The notes below the pieces were generated by a model that saw only the letters and a program-made list of their open reading frames with translations, was not told the DNA's origin and did not search any database. A stretch of 64,000 bases of DNA, from contig NZ_CP132942.1 of NCBI RefSeq assembly GCF_040359615.1, positions 1,302,001-1,366,000 on the forward strand. Reading direction: 5' to 3'. The translations under genes and the position numbers were made by a program. Position 1 is the first letter of the stretch. Each line of letters begins with the position of its first letter. This document shows positions 35,193 to 44,830 of the stretch, in pieces. Origin of the DNA: Tunturibacter psychrotolerans. Lineage in GTDB: Bacteria; Acidobacteriota; Terriglobia; Terriglobales; Acidobacteriaceae.

Positions 35193-37787
35193 CTATTTGT
35201 GGAGATGAAGCTCTGGAGTCCACGCAATCTGCAGCCATCCGCTTGTGTTGTGCTGCGATCCATGCATGTAAGAGGGAACCAGGAATCGCTCGTACTGTGT
35301 GAAGATTTGCGCTTGCCAATGGCGGTTGAATGCATAGGAGCCGTTTAGGAAGCCGTCCGTTATCGTACCGCCGTTGGGTAGGTAGTCGTTTCCTATCTTG
35401 TTCTGGCGATAGCCCAGTTCAAGTCTTGTTCGCGCTGAAAACCAGTAGCCGCTGCGACCTTCGATCGCGCGCCCGTCGCGACCCACGGCATTGCCCAGCA
35501 GGAAGCCCTTGTTTGTATTTCCGTCCAGATATTGATTGTTGATGAAGTAGTGCTGGCCGCCGAAGTTGGTGGCGAGCCCGGTGGAGCTTACGGCCTCCAC
35601 GCGCAGATCCATGTGCGGTAGGAAGGGCAACCGTGCAAAGTAAATGCCCGGACTCCAGACGGCTCTACGCGGCGCGGCAATCGGGCTAGGATCGTCGTCG
35701 GAGTATGCGTCCGCGTAAAGCGTGACGATCCGACTCAAAAAAGGAAGTCGGTAGCTGAAGTCGAAGTTGCTCTTACGATCGCCTGGATCAGTCCGATCTC
35801 CATACGCGCCGGTACCAGTTGAGTTGAAGCTGAAGACATTATCTTTAAAACTGTGGAATGTGATCGGATGTCCGACTCCCCAAAAGATAGACCAGCGTGT
35901 GAAGCTCATTTCAAGGTTATCCCCGAAGTTGAGATCCATCTTTTGCCCGTTATACCAGGGACGTGCTGGATAACTATGTCCGGACAGCTTTCCCAGCACG
36001 ACATCGAAACGATACGTGCCGAGGGATGGAACCAACGGGAAGGGGTGGGGCCTCGTCGATACAAAGCGCAGGTTGTAAGTCGGCTCCGCGTTGCTGGAAA
36101 AAGCAAGCGGCCCGATATTTGTCGGTCCCCAGTAGAGCTCCTGTTTGCCGAACGAAACCTCATTGCCCGCGAACGCGATTCCTCCATAAAGTTCGATTGG
36201 GCGCTGGCGGGTGTAGGCCGATCTCTCAGGTATCGGCTCTATGTGTGGATCGAATTCGGGCTGTATCTGATCCAGTTCGTTGATCAGTTGATTCCTCTCC
36301 TCCGATTCCGCCGGATTGCCCGGACCATGCTGCAGTTCCTGACGGTCGTAGAAGAACAGTCGCCCGTAACGCGCGCGCACCGAATACCCGAGTATTGCGC
36401 TGCTGCCACGGCCGAGCGGGCGGCCGAAATCGTTCCACCAAGTCTGGCCAAAGTGGAAACTGTCTGCCAGTGCTGGGCCCGCAATCGTTCCGAATCGCCC
36501 GTAGACCGATTCAAGACTCGCCACCTCGTAGTAGGTCGGTCCGGTTTCGAATTCAGCGTGAAGATCCGCGATAAGCAGTCGAGCTTCTCTAAGTAGGCTC
36601 GGACTGCTGTAGTCCTCCCGATCGGCCAAATCCTCTGCCACTCTCAGTTGTCGCAGGCACTCCTGCCTTGTCCATGGGCGGATCGAGACGCTTTGGCCGG
36701 GAATGAACCCCATCGCAGCGAGTCTTTCAAGAGCAGGATAAACCCAGCTATCCATTGGTACATTCGTTGATCCGATGGTGTCTGGATCATCCTCTTCCGT
36801 AAAAAGCCGCGGGGGATGATGAGCGACGGGCACCGGCTGCGATGGCGCGCCTGCCTGCTGTGTCTTGTGTGTCCGTGGAACCCCGAAATCTCCTGGCATT
36901 GGCGTGGAATCGAAGGGGTTCAAGCTAAAGTTGTGGTGCGCCCGATAGACGTAGTGCCCGATCAGCCATCCAGTCACGCTTCCGATCAGGACATCCGACG
37001 GGAAGTGTTGTTCCGAAAGCACACGACTTGCGCTCACCCCGGTCGCCAGCCCATAGACCGCAGTGCGTGTAATCCAGCCAGGATATTCATCTCCGATTAC
37101 TGCCGCCAGGGCCCATGCCGCGGTCGCGTGATTCGAAGGAAACGACGACTCGGTGGGGCTCGAACTGAAGAAGTCGCCTTTGGCGTTGTTTACGAGTGGA
37201 CGATCACGCAGGGAGACAAATTTGCCCACTTCGCTAACGGCCAGGCTGTCTGCCACTGCTTCGCCGGCCAGCAGGCCCGTCTCGCGGGCCTGTGGAGCAT
37301 AGTTGAATAGACTCCATAGGTACATGCTCGCAGGCACCGCGCCAAGCGTAATAACACCAGCGTCCGACAGGGTATTAAACGTGCTTCTATCGTTTGCGTT
37401 GATGTTGATCAACGATGTCATGGTGTGTTGATCGCTGCCTATCAACAAGCCCGTTGCCGTGCCTAGCGGCAGCAGCCAGACTGCATCGCTCGGCCGCACG
37501 TGTAGCGGGCTGGTCCAGATGGCCTTTTGATCGAGCAGAAGCCGCTTCGGGGTGCCGGTAAAGGTGACGTCCGGCCGGTCGGTCGGGTCGACGGCTGCGC
37601 CGGAGGAAGATCCGGAGCTGGCCTGTGGTGACGGTGCATCGGGCAGGGAACTAGAGCTGCCTGCCGTAACCGCGTTCGGCGAGTCCGGTTGTATTGGGGC
37701 ACTTTGTGCGTGCGACTGACCGATCCCAAGCAGGAGCAACACTGCGAAAAAGAGAGATCGACCAGACTTTGAGTGGATTACAGGCAT
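35193..37787 (-). CDS. PAP2 phosphatase fused to a Wzi-like capsule-assembly beta-barrel
   Basis: 864 residues. I chose ATG 37787; the upstream TTG at 37817 would spoil the signal peptide (about 1-28, ending SHAQS). A Pro/Ser-rich linker leads to a PAP2 lipid phosphatase domain (about 95-290) with all three signatures: K189-x6-R196-P197, the PSNH form of PSGH at 217-220, and S254-R255-x5-H261-x3-D265. From about 345 on it is a Wzi-type capsule assembly protein rich in barrel strands (VYPALERLAAMGF, FGKQELYWGP, ELGYRQNKIGNDY). PAP2 could dephosphorylate an undecaprenyl or lipid phosphate in the periplasm while the barrel handles polymer at the outer membrane. Function is inferred. Confidence 0.85.
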   Translation of the reverse strand: MPVIHSKSGRSLFFAVLLLLGIGQSHAQSAPIQPDSPNAVTAGSSSSLPDAPSPQASSGSSSGAAVDPTDRPDVTFTGTPKRLLLDQKAIWTSPLHVRPSDAVWLLPLGTATGLLIGSDQHTMTSLININANDRSTFNTLSDAGVITLGAVPASMYLWSLFNYAPQARETGLLAGEAVADSLAVSEVGKFVSLRDRPLVNNAKGDFFSSSPTESSFPSNHATAAWALAAVIGDEYPGWITRTAVYGLATGVSASRVLSEQHFPSDVLIGSVTGWLIGHYVYRAHHNFSLNPFDSTPMPGDFGVPRTHKTQQAGAPSQPVPVAHHPPRLFTEEDDPDTIGSTNVPMDSWVYPALERLAAMGFIPGQSVSIRPWTRQECLRQLRVAEDLADREDYSSPSLLREARLLIADLHAEFETGPTYYEVASLESVYGRFGTIAGPALADSFHFGQTWWNDFGRPLGRGSSAILGYSVRARYGRLFFYDRQELQHGPGNPAESEERNQLINELDQIQPEFDPHIEPIPERSAYTRQRPIELYGGIAFAGNEVSFGKQELYWGPTNIGPLAFSSNAEPTYNLRFVSTRPHPFPLVPSLGTYRFDVVLGKLSGHSYPARPWYNGQKMDLNFGDNLEMSFTRWSIFWGVGHPITFHSFKDNVFSFNSTGTGAYGDRTDPGDRKSNFDFSYRLPFLSRIVTLYADAYSDDDPSPIAAPRRAVWSPGIYFARLPFLPHMDLRVEAVSSTGLATNFGGQHYFINNQYLDGNTNKGFLLGNAVGRDGRAIEGRSGYWFSARTRLELGYRQNKIGNDYLPNGGTITDGFLNGSYAFNRHWQAQIFTQYERFLVPSYMHGSQHNTSGWLQIAWTPELHLHK

Positions 37788-37959
37788 CGGTGACGGTTCA
37801 GGGCTGCGGAACTTCAATAATGCAACCCCTTGCAGGAGGCTACCATAGCCCGCCCCCCTGTCATAAGGCGATGACGAAAGGGTGACAACTTTCGACCTTC
37901 ATTTGACGTTTGACCCGCGCTGCAAAGAGTCGAAGCGGCACCCTCCCGGATCCGTCGGT

Positions 37960-39120
37960 TTAGAGATGGAAGAAGTGGTTAGCCCCTAAAACCAGCAACA
38001 GGGTAATTGCGGCGATAGCGACCTCGCCGAGGGCTCCGACGATGAAAGGCCTGGCTCCTTGTTTGAATAGGTCCTTCAGGTTCGTACGCAGTCCTACGCC
38101 GGCAAAGGTAAGCAGAAAGGCCCAACGGCTCAGGTTTCCCAGTACTGCAAGTTGAGGCTTCGAAAAGCCCAACGCGGCGATATGTGGGTTCGTCGAAGAC
38201 CCGAGCGTCGCAAGAAGCGAGATAAAGAGAAAACCGAGGACGAACTTGGGGAACTTTTTCCATAGAAACGCCGCCTTGTTCTCCAGTTGTGCCGTGGCTG
38301 CCCGGCTGGCGAGGCCTTTGCGCGCCCACTGGATCGCGTAGCCCAGCACAACGAAGCCAATAAGAGCGTTGCGGCAGGTCTTAGCAAGCACCGCGAACTT
38401 GCCTGCAGCATCGGAATAGAGGGCTCCGGCGGCAGTGGCTTCGGCAGTATTGTCGACGGCGAGACCAGCCCAAAGACCATAGGCGCGGTCGCTCATGTGC
38501 AGTGCATGACCGATAAGGGGGAAGGTGAACAGCGAGATTGCGCCGAGTGCCAGGATCGCAGCGATAGCAGTGGAGGAGTCCTCTTCGTCTGCGTCGATTG
38601 CGCCCTGAGTGGCGATTATGGCAGAAACACCGCAGACACTGGAGCCAACGGCCAGAAGCGTGGTGAGTTGGGGACCGAGTTTGAAGGTACGGCCTAGCCA
38701 GGTCATAAATGTCAGCGAGAAGGCGAACGCCACAAAGACCAGCGCCAGCGAGATTCCGCCGAGTTTAAGGATATCCCCGAGAATGAATCGTGCGCCGAGC
38801 AGGATAATGCCTGCCTTCAGCCAGAACTCGTAGGTAGCAACGCCAGCCCGGAAGATTCGGGGAAGGCCGACGGTATTGGCGATTAGAATGCCAAAGAGTA
38901 TGGCCCAGAGGACATACTCGATGTTAGGGAGCACGTAGTGGTGGGCCTTCCCATAGGTATTGATGAAGTGCTCGACGAACTTGCCCGCGTAGCCGACGAC
39001 CGCCAGAAGCGCAATGCCCGGAAGCAAGCCGAGAAGCGAGGAGCGCTCAGCGGGAACGCGGTCCGGGGCGTGCGGAGGGTATTCTCTGCGAAGATCGGGT
39101 AGATCGACTGAAGCGGCCAT
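37960..39120 (-). CDS. YeiH/UPF0324-family membrane exporter
   Basis: 386 residues, about 10 membrane helices. Matches the YeiH family, often labelled putative sulfate exporter: LPRIFRAGVATYEFWLKAGI, GSSVCGVSAIIATQGAI, LAVDNTAEATAAGAL and LRTNLKDLFKQG are conserved stretches. Reaction not established. ATG 39120 has AAGGAG 5-6 bases upstream. A 37-residue membrane peptide precedes it by 46 bp, and both are likely on one transcript. Confidence 0.88.
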   Translation of the reverse strand: MAASVDLPDLRREYPPHAPDRVPAERSSLLGLLPGIALLAVVGYAGKFVEHFINTYGKAHHYVLPNIEYVLWAILFGILIANTVGLPRIFRAGVATYEFWLKAGIILLGARFILGDILKLGGISLALVFVAFAFSLTFMTWLGRTFKLGPQLTTLLAVGSSVCGVSAIIATQGAIDADEEDSSTAIAAILALGAISLFTFPLIGHALHMSDRAYGLWAGLAVDNTAEATAAGALYSDAAGKFAVLAKTCRNALIGFVVLGYAIQWARKGLASRAATAQLENKAAFLWKKFPKFVLGFLFISLLATLGSSTNPHIAALGFSKPQLAVLGNLSRWAFLLTFAGVGLRTNLKDLFKQGARPFIVGALGEVAIAAITLLLVLGANHFFHL

Positions 39121-39166
39121 AAGTTCTCCTTGGTGCAGAATTTGTTGGGGGCGCGGACTTCGATGC

Positions 39167-39280
39167 TTACCAGACGACGGTTTTGAGCAGCCCTAAGCGA
39201 ACGATGACGGCGAGAGCAAGAGACAGCACAATTGCCCAGGTATCAGTAGAAAAAGAGAGACGGGTGCGAGGGGTGGACAT
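39167..39280 (-). CDS. 37-residue single-helix membrane peptide upstream of yeiH
   Basis: A short frame starting ATG 39280 with AAGGAG 8 bases upstream. It codes for a basic N-terminus (MSTPRTRLSF), one hydrophobic helix (WAIVLSLALAVIVRLGLL) and an aromatic end (KTVVW, then TAA). It ends 46 bp before yeiH on the same strand. The good ribosome site, the coherent membrane-peptide design and the gene context make it a credible gene. It could be a small subunit or stabiliser of the transporter (inference). Confidence 0.72.
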   Translation of the reverse strand: MSTPRTRLSFSTDTWAIVLSLALAVIVRLGLLKTVVW

Positions 39281-39476
39281 GGAGAGATCTCCTTGGAAGA
39301 AGCGTTGTGGCCGACAAAAGACGTGAGCTACAACATCAATTTTTTAGAAAGGGGATGGTACGTAGACGGGACTAGCTACAACAACAGCGAGTAGGCATGA
39401 GGTGCAGGGTCGCGAATTGGCGGAGGACCGTCATGTTGAGATGAAGTGTACACCATTCGGCCGAGCGATTCCTGAC

Positions 39477-40256
39477 TCAGGCCCTCAGCAGATGAGCCGC
39501 TTTGGACTCAGCCCGGCGCCGCAGTAGTCCCGTCTTTGCGTAAAGCCTCTCAGTGAAGGGACTTTTGCCCGGAAGGCTGGCATGGGCCTGGTGCAACAAA
39601 AGGAGACAATCGTGCCATTCTCCCGTAGTTTGCTGGACGTTTTCCAGACGCTTTGCAAACTTCGCTGCAAGTTTAGAGGATTCCCCGCCGATCTCTGCGA
39701 TGTACCGTGCTGTCTTGCAGGCCTTGCGGATCGAGTGGAGGTCTTCATCCTCATGAGGATTAAGACCGCGCAACGCCGGGGTCAGCCAGCTTCGCGCTGC
39801 GTCGACCAGGTTTCCTCCGCTGAGGTTGAGATCGGTGAGTCCCGCAACAGTTGCTTCGAGCCTGTCGAGGGTAAGGCGGATTTCATCTTCATCCGCGAGG
39901 ATCTGCCGATGCAGTTTTTTCACCTTCTTCTTTCTCAGCGCTTGTAGCTCCTTGTCTAACTCAGCCGCACCACTTATCGCCTGGTAAGAGCTGAGAAGTT
40001 CACGGTGAACATCCACATCGCGTACTCCTCCGGAGCTCCTGCGAATCTGGCGGAGGGAACGCCTGAAGGCCTCGGATCTCTTCGGCAGTGTGGGCAGATC
40101 GGCAGAGGAAATCAATACTTCGAGCACGGCTTCCAGGCGGCGAGTGCTGGAACGAAGTTTGTGAACGGCTTCTGGCTTCGGATCGTCGAGGCAATCGGCC
40201 ATTGCGGCCTTCAAAGCCAGAGAGTGACGGAGAAATGTGACGACTGGTCGCGGCAT
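39477..40256 (-). CDS. CHAD-domain protein
   Basis: 259 residues, helical and strongly basic. The CHAD signature is seen as VHKLRSSTRRLEAVLEVL (with conserved His/Arg), RDVDVHRELL, LHSIRKACKTARYIAE and LGEWHD-like TGEWHD near the end. CHAD domains bind inorganic polyphosphate through these basic helices. No CYTH triphosphatase gene is next to it. Divergent from a small secreted-protein gene. Confidence 0.85.
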   Translation of the reverse strand: MPRPVVTFLRHSLALKAAMADCLDDPKPEAVHKLRSSTRRLEAVLEVLISSADLPTLPKRSEAFRRSLRQIRRSSGGVRDVDVHRELLSSYQAISGAAELDKELQALRKKKVKKLHRQILADEDEIRLTLDRLEATVAGLTDLNLSGGNLVDAARSWLTPALRGLNPHEDEDLHSIRKACKTARYIAEIGGESSKLAAKFAKRLENVQQTTGEWHDCLLLLHQAHASLPGKSPFTERLYAKTGLLRRRAESKAAHLLRA

Positions 40257-40382
40257 TAGGACACCTTGTTTTACAGATGCAGAATCTTCCGACTCGGGTT
40301 TCGCGACACCGGATCACCATGATAGTTGCGCGCAACCGCTATTACGAAGGCGTGTTTCATTTGGTGTAGGCAGGAGGTTGTT

Positions 40383-40646
40383 ATGAAGATTACAAACGTA
40401 AAAGCGATGGTTGCAAAGGCTGTAACGGTTACTCTACTCGCAGGTGCGGTCGCGTTGGCTGCACCGGCGAAGGCTGACGCACAGCAGCTTGCCGTGGGCG
40501 TCCGGGTCGGCTATCCGGGCTACTACGGCTACTATGGACCGGACTACTACGCTAGGCTGCGCTTCGAGCGGGAGCGTCGGCACGCGGAGTGGGTACGAGC
40601 CCACGAATATCAGCGCTATCACTACGACCATCGCGGACGCTGGTAA
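40383..40646 (+). CDS. Small secreted Gly/Tyr/Arg-rich protein
   Basis: 87 residues from ATG 40383 (AGGAGG 6-7 bases upstream). Signal peptide about 1-33 (ending KADAQ). The mature part is rich in Tyr, Gly, Arg and His (GYPGYYGYYGPDYYARLRF, YQRYHYDHRGRW). No catalytic domain. Similar short YxG-rich exported proteins are common in acidobacteria; the role is unknown. Confidence 0.75.
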   Translation: MKITNVKAMVAKAVTVTLLAGAVALAAPAKADAQQLAVGVRVGYPGYYGYYGPDYYARLRFERERRHAEWVRAHEYQRYHYDHRGRW

Positions 40647-40679
40647 TCAACGCGAGATGCTGCTTCTGGTAGCGCCTAA

Positions 40680-41369
40680 CTAACAATGTTCGCAGGCCGG
40701 TTGCGGAGAGGTTTCCGCGCCGGCCTCGCTGTTGGTCCCAAACTCCCTTTCTGTGAGCGGCCTGTAATATCGGGTCTCCGGAAAGGCACAAGCTTGGCAA
40801 AGTGTTCGTTCATCGCTGAGGTGCTCCCGATCATAGTTGATGCCTTCGCCGCACTGTGCGCAGGTGATGCGTGCCGACTTGTAGCCAGGCATCTCGCGAG
40901 GATGAATCGGGACTGCCACCCACTCTTCATGGAAGAGGTCACCATTCGGAAGCTCGCGATAAGCAAGCATCTGCTGTTGATTTTTATTCTCGATATGCGG
41001 AAAGAGTTCACGAGCACGTTGTTTGGAAGATTCAAGCGCAGCAATGCGAACGGCTTTGAAGACGGGAGTACTGTCTTGCGGTGCGAGAGGCGAGTTGAGG
41101 TCGACGAAGGTAGCGGCCATTTTCCCCCAGTCGCGAAATTTTATGGCGCGCTTGCCCAGGCGGCAGCCGGTCACGACTCCAATAGCGTCGGTGGCGCAAC
41201 GGTCGATCTCGATGAAGGTCACCAAGCGCTTGCGGTCGGCCCCCTTGGGATCTTCGATGCCGAGCCGTTCGCAACCAAGCATCGCCAGTCGGACCCCGAG
41301 AATCTGCCCGGCGCATAGGTGGCCGTGGGCGATCTCGGCTTCGTGAAGAAGAGCGTCAAAAGATTGCAT
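40680..41369 (-). CDS. FmdE-family protein with C-terminal zinc ribbon
   Basis: 229 residues. N-terminal FmdE-like domain: HGHLCAGQILGVRLAM (H15, H17, C19), IDRCATDAIGVVTGCRLGKR and the basic aromatic FRDWGKMAATF. C-terminal treble-clef or ribbon with CAQCGEG and CQACAF (DksA-like spacing). FmdE is named for a subunit of formylmethanofuran dehydrogenase, but bacteria without methanofuran also carry it, where it is linked to molybdenum enzymes. No such enzyme is adjacent. ATG 41369 lacks a strong ribosome site. Divergent from the CBS gene. Confidence 0.85.
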   Translation of the reverse strand: MQSFDALLHEAEIAHGHLCAGQILGVRLAMLGCERLGIEDPKGADRKRLVTFIEIDRCATDAIGVVTGCRLGKRAIKFRDWGKMAATFVDLNSPLAPQDSTPVFKAVRIAALESSKQRARELFPHIENKNQQQMLAYRELPNGDLFHEEWVAVPIHPREMPGYKSARITCAQCGEGINYDREHLSDERTLCQACAFPETRYYRPLTEREFGTNSEAGAETSPQPACEHC

Positions 41370-41461
41370 ATCTTGATGATACTGCTAGCGAAGGACGGCT
41401 GTTTTTTTGCATTTGCACGTAGTTGTGCCCCCGGGGTACTATTCGAGGCCCGAGGTGCTCC

Positions 41462-41914
41462 ATGGCTGAATTTGCAACGACAATCGGTATGGTACTCAAG
41501 CAGAAGTCCGGGGCAGTTGCGGCGATCGCGCCCGACGCCTCCGTGTATCAGGCAGTCGAAATGATGGCCGATCGGCAGGTTGGCGCACTGCTGGTGATGG
41601 AGCATCAATCGCTGCTGGGGATCATCTCCGAACGCGACTACGCGCGGAAGGTCATCCTGCAAGGGCGCTCGTCAAAAGAGACCCAGGTTGCAGAGATCAT
41701 GAGCAGTCCGGTGATCTCCGTTTCGCCAAAGCACACGGTTGGCGAGTGCATGCGAATCATCACAAAGAATCGCATCCGGCACCTGCCGGTGGTGGAAGGC
41801 AACGCCGTCGTCGGCGTCGTCTCGATCGGCGACCTGGTGAACTCGGTCATCAGCGATCAGGAGATGACGATCCGGCATCTCGAAGCCTACATTTCGGGCG
41901 CGGCTACGACGTAG
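41462..41914 (+). CDS. Tandem CBS-domain protein
   Basis: 150 residues, two CBS motifs (about 15-70 and 80-135) and nothing else: [54 protein letters not shown] and [13 protein letters not shown]. Such stand-alone pairs bind adenosyl compounds and regulate partner proteins. ATG 41462 follows GAGGTG. Its 3' end overlaps the convergent SulP gene by 11 bp. Confidence 0.92.
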   Translation: MAEFATTIGMVLKQKSGAVAAIAPDASVYQAVEMMADRQVGALLVMEHQSLLGIISERDYARKVILQGRSSKETQVAEIMSSPVISVSPKHTVGECMRIITKNRIRHLPVVEGNAVVGVVSIGDLVNSVISDQEMTIRHLEAYISGAATT

Positions 41915-43601
41915 GGAATGATTGCACTATCGGGATAGATGCGGCTGGCCCTAGCGCTTCAAAGGCATCGACCGCGTCGTGAAGCCGGTTGAAGATCCAC
42001 GAAGGACCGATGGCCACGGTGAGATGATGGCGGTCGAAGTCGGCCCGTGTGTTCCACGGTAGCCGAGCGAATCCGAACTGGACGCCCATGCTCGCCAAAT
42101 TTTTCTTCAACTCTTCAACCGCGCGCGCCGCACTGAAGTCCACATTTGTGATCGCCTCGCCATCGATAATGACCCAGCGCACGGTCGTCGGGGACGGGCC
42201 CACCAGCCTGAGAATTTCGTCGCAAAAACGGCTTGCGTTTGCGTAAAAAATTGCGGCTCCAAATCGATACATCACAAGTCCCGGCGCGGTAGCGGCGCCC
42301 GGATCGGGGGGAATCAGCTTCCATATGCTGGTCTCATCCGGGACCATGACGCCGGTGCGCGGATGATAGATGTGGTGCACGATGCGAAGCAAAGAAAGGA
42401 CCATCGCCAGAATGATGCCCTGCTCCACCCCCGCCGCAATCACAACGATGGTGGTGGTCACCGCGAGCGCAAACTCGCCCGGGCTCTCGCGGCGGATGCT
42501 GGCGAGGCTGCGCAGTTTGATCAGGCGGATCGCCACCAGAAAAACCAGGGTACCGAGTACACATTGAGGAAGAAACTGGAGCGGTTTGGTTAGAAACAGC
42601 AGGACGAGGGCGACCACGACAGCCGTGGTGACCTGAGCGACCTGACTCTGACTTCCCGCGCCTTCGACCATCGCGGTCTGCGTGGGGCTGCCGTTGACGA
42701 CGAAGGTCCCGCTGAAGGCAGCGGCGGCATTGGCCGCGGAGAGGCCGACCAGGTCCTGATTCTCATCCAGTCGCTGGTGATGACGCGCTGCATAGACACG
42801 AGAGGTCGCAGCGCTCTGGGTGAGAATCATAACCGCGCACGACGCTGCGATAGAGAGTAGCGGAGAAATGTCCCTCCAGCTGATGTCGGGCATCGCAAAG
42901 TGCGGCAGGCCGCCCACGACCGGGCCAATGATGGCAATGCCGTGTCCGGCAAAGTTCCAAAACGCGCTGGCTGCAATGGCCAGAATGACGGCCAGCATTG
43001 GACCCGGCACTTTAGGTGCAGACCAACGGAGAGCAAAGACAAACGCAAGCACCGCGAGGGTCACCGCCAGCGTTGGCAGATGAACCTTGGGGAGGCCGCG
43101 GCCGATCTCCGCGAGCTGGAGAATCGATCGATGCGAGGTGACCTGAATGCCAAGCATTTGGCCCAGAACCGCGATGCCGACCTGAAACCCGATTCCCGTC
43201 AGGAAGCCGACAAGCACCGTCTGCGAGAGAAAGTCTGAGACGAAGCCCAATTTAAGCAAACGTCCGAGTAGCAGGAAAGCAGCCGTGAGCAACGCAACCA
43301 GGCCTGCCAGAGCAACGTACCGCGTGCTTGCTGTTGGCGCCATACCGACTAGCCCGCCGCGAAGAATCGCTGCCGTCGCCGAGTCGGCAGCGACGACCAG
43401 AAACCGCGACGAACCGAAGGTCGCAAATGCAAGCATCGGCAGTAGAAGGGAGTAGAGGCCGGTTACGACCGGCATCCCCGCGATCCGTGTGTATCCGAGC
43501 GCTTGGGGAATGTTCATCGCCGCAAATGCGACCCCGGCGAACGCGTCTCGTAAGGCGCCACCTCGCTTCAACGGCCTGATGCCTTGGAACAGATTCAGCA
43601 A
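41904..43601 (-). CDS. SulP-family inorganic anion transporter with STAS domain
   Basis: 565 residues. About 12 membrane helices with SulP signatures ([40 protein letters not shown]), then a cytosolic STAS domain (about 440-550; [20 protein letters not shown]). SulP proteins move sulfate, bicarbonate or other anions. Start is TTG 43601, supported by CAGGAG 8 bases upstream. The only other transporter hint nearby is the YeiH exporter; a sulfur theme is possible but unproven. Confidence 0.9.
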   Translation of the reverse strand: MLNLFQGIRPLKRGGALRDAFAGVAFAAMNIPQALGYTRIAGMPVVTGLYSLLLPMLAFATFGSSRFLVVAADSATAAILRGGLVGMAPTASTRYVALAGLVALLTAAFLLLGRLLKLGFVSDFLSQTVLVGFLTGIGFQVGIAVLGQMLGIQVTSHRSILQLAEIGRGLPKVHLPTLAVTLAVLAFVFALRWSAPKVPGPMLAVILAIAASAFWNFAGHGIAIIGPVVGGLPHFAMPDISWRDISPLLSIAASCAVMILTQSAATSRVYAARHHQRLDENQDLVGLSAANAAAAFSGTFVVNGSPTQTAMVEGAGSQSQVAQVTTAVVVALVLLFLTKPLQFLPQCVLGTLVFLVAIRLIKLRSLASIRRESPGEFALAVTTTIVVIAAGVEQGIILAMVLSLLRIVHHIYHPRTGVMVPDETSIWKLIPPDPGAATAPGLVMYRFGAAIFYANASRFCDEILRLVGPSPTTVRWVIIDGEAITNVDFSAARAVEELKKNLASMGVQFGFARLPWNTRADFDRHHLTVAIGPSWIFNRLHDAVDAFEALGPAASIPIVQSFPTS

Positions 43602-43771
43602 ATCGAAGACTCCTGCACGGCAAGCAGTGCAAATTTACAGCTTCGCAGCTGTCGAATTGCAAGTAGACGTTGATGCTAAACCAAATACCGGATTTTGACC
43701 GGGACGAACGATCAGCGAAGCAACCAGAATCTTCTCAGGAGCCATTGTCAGGCTATCCCTGCTCGCCCACA

Positions 43772-44506
43772 CTACTGTTCGTCCGAGCTATCGCCCTCTT
43801 CCAACAGGGAAACGGTGCCGACCACATCGTAAGTGGCGGACTCGCCGCCAGTCGGCTTCAACGTGACCCGCGTAGGCAATCGCTGCCACTGGGCAGGCTG
43901 ACAGACGGGAATGAAGTGGTCTGCCTCCGGCCATTTGCCGATCTGCTTCTGGACCACAGGCCTACGCGCTCCCAGCTGGGCCACGACGGCAAAGAGGCCG
44001 CCCTTGGCTGTCGTGGAGATGCCGCAGTAGGCCGCATAATCGCGGAACCAGACCACATCCGAGACGGTGAAGTCGAAGTCAGGCAGATGAAGCACTGTAA
44101 TGTGGCCGGTGACGCGATCAACCGAGAGCCATGGACCAGGCTGCCAGATCCAATGTGGTGCAGCATCGTTGGGCAGAGCGTCGTTGAGTCGAAGCGCGCG
44201 ACGGACAGTGAAAGTGCGGTCGGTGACGTCATGAATCTCGCCAGTCGTCCACTCCTTCTGGCGGTCGTCGACAAAGAGAGGACGCACCTTCAGGCTGCTG
44301 GTCTCATCCACTTTTGTGTCTGGAGTGGCGTCAGGCTGGGTGTAGGGGACCTTGTGATACGGCCCAAGCGTCACCGTATGAACCTTTGGACCGGCCGCAA
44401 GCAACGAATTTCCCAAAAAAATCGCCGGCAAAGCCAAAAAAAAGAAGGTCGGCAGAAGAGGAACTATTTGCCGCCTGACGCGTGTCGTACGGGGAGTCGA
44501 ACTCAA
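43772..44506 (-). CDS. Unknown protein with N-terminal membrane anchor
   Basis: 244 residues, starting with TTG 44506. One hydrophobic segment near the N-terminus (IVPLLPTFFFLALPAIFLG) acts as signal or anchor. The rest is soluble, rich in beta-prone sequence (VHTVTLGPYHKVPY, FTVRRALRLNDALP, VWFRDYAAYCGIS) and ends in an acidic tail (EEGDSSDEQ). No family recognised. It lies 170 bp upstream of the SulP gene on the same strand. Confidence 0.6.
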   Translation of the reverse strand: MSSTPRTTRVRRQIVPLLPTFFFLALPAIFLGNSLLAAGPKVHTVTLGPYHKVPYTQPDATPDTKVDETSSLKVRPLFVDDRQKEWTTGEIHDVTDRTFTVRRALRLNDALPNDAAPHWIWQPGPWLSVDRVTGHITVLHLPDFDFTVSDVVWFRDYAAYCGISTTAKGGLFAVVAQLGARRPVVQKQIGKWPEADHFIPVCQPAQWQRLPTRVTLKPTGGESATYDVVGTVSLLEEGDSSDEQ

Positions 44507-44830
44507 GGGATAGGGCTCTCACAGGGGATTTTCAGTTGTTGTCATGCTACCTGACGCACAGTCTTTTCTATGCGGTACGGGCTCTGGGACACATAACACT
44601 TTTGGGGTGGTAGAAAAGGAGGAGATACGGAAGAAACTTCAGTAAAGCCGGTAAGAACTCCATAGGTAACGGAAAAGGTTCAGACGTTGTGGAATAGATT
44701 GTGAATACTGGGCAATCCGTGGGCCTTTGCAGAGTAGTATCGTGGAAAGTATGCGTGCTGCCGTCGTGGTAGCGCGTGCGACAGACCGCGGCGGATCATT
44801 TTGAAGCAGTACGAAAGGATACAAACGAAC
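44507..44830. other. Divergent promoter region before the bactofilin gene
   Basis: 324 bp between the unknown anchored protein and the bactofilin gene. No supportable reading frame and no clear hairpin. It must hold promoters for both sides; I could not place them with confidence. Confidence 0.4.

Noticed and set aside
35853..36596. 247-residue plus-strand open frame
   Set aside because: Antisense to the Wzi part of the PAP2-Wzi gene; no recognisable protein features.
41904..41914. Overlap of convergent CBS and SulP genes as a possible antisense control
   Set aside because: Only 11 bp at the two 3' ends; this is common and not evidence for regulation.
43670..44554. 294-residue plus-strand open frame
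   Set aside because: Antisense to the anchored protein at 43772-44506, with no domain pattern and an odd Arg/His-rich composition. The minus-strand frame has a membrane anchor and fits better, although it too has no family.
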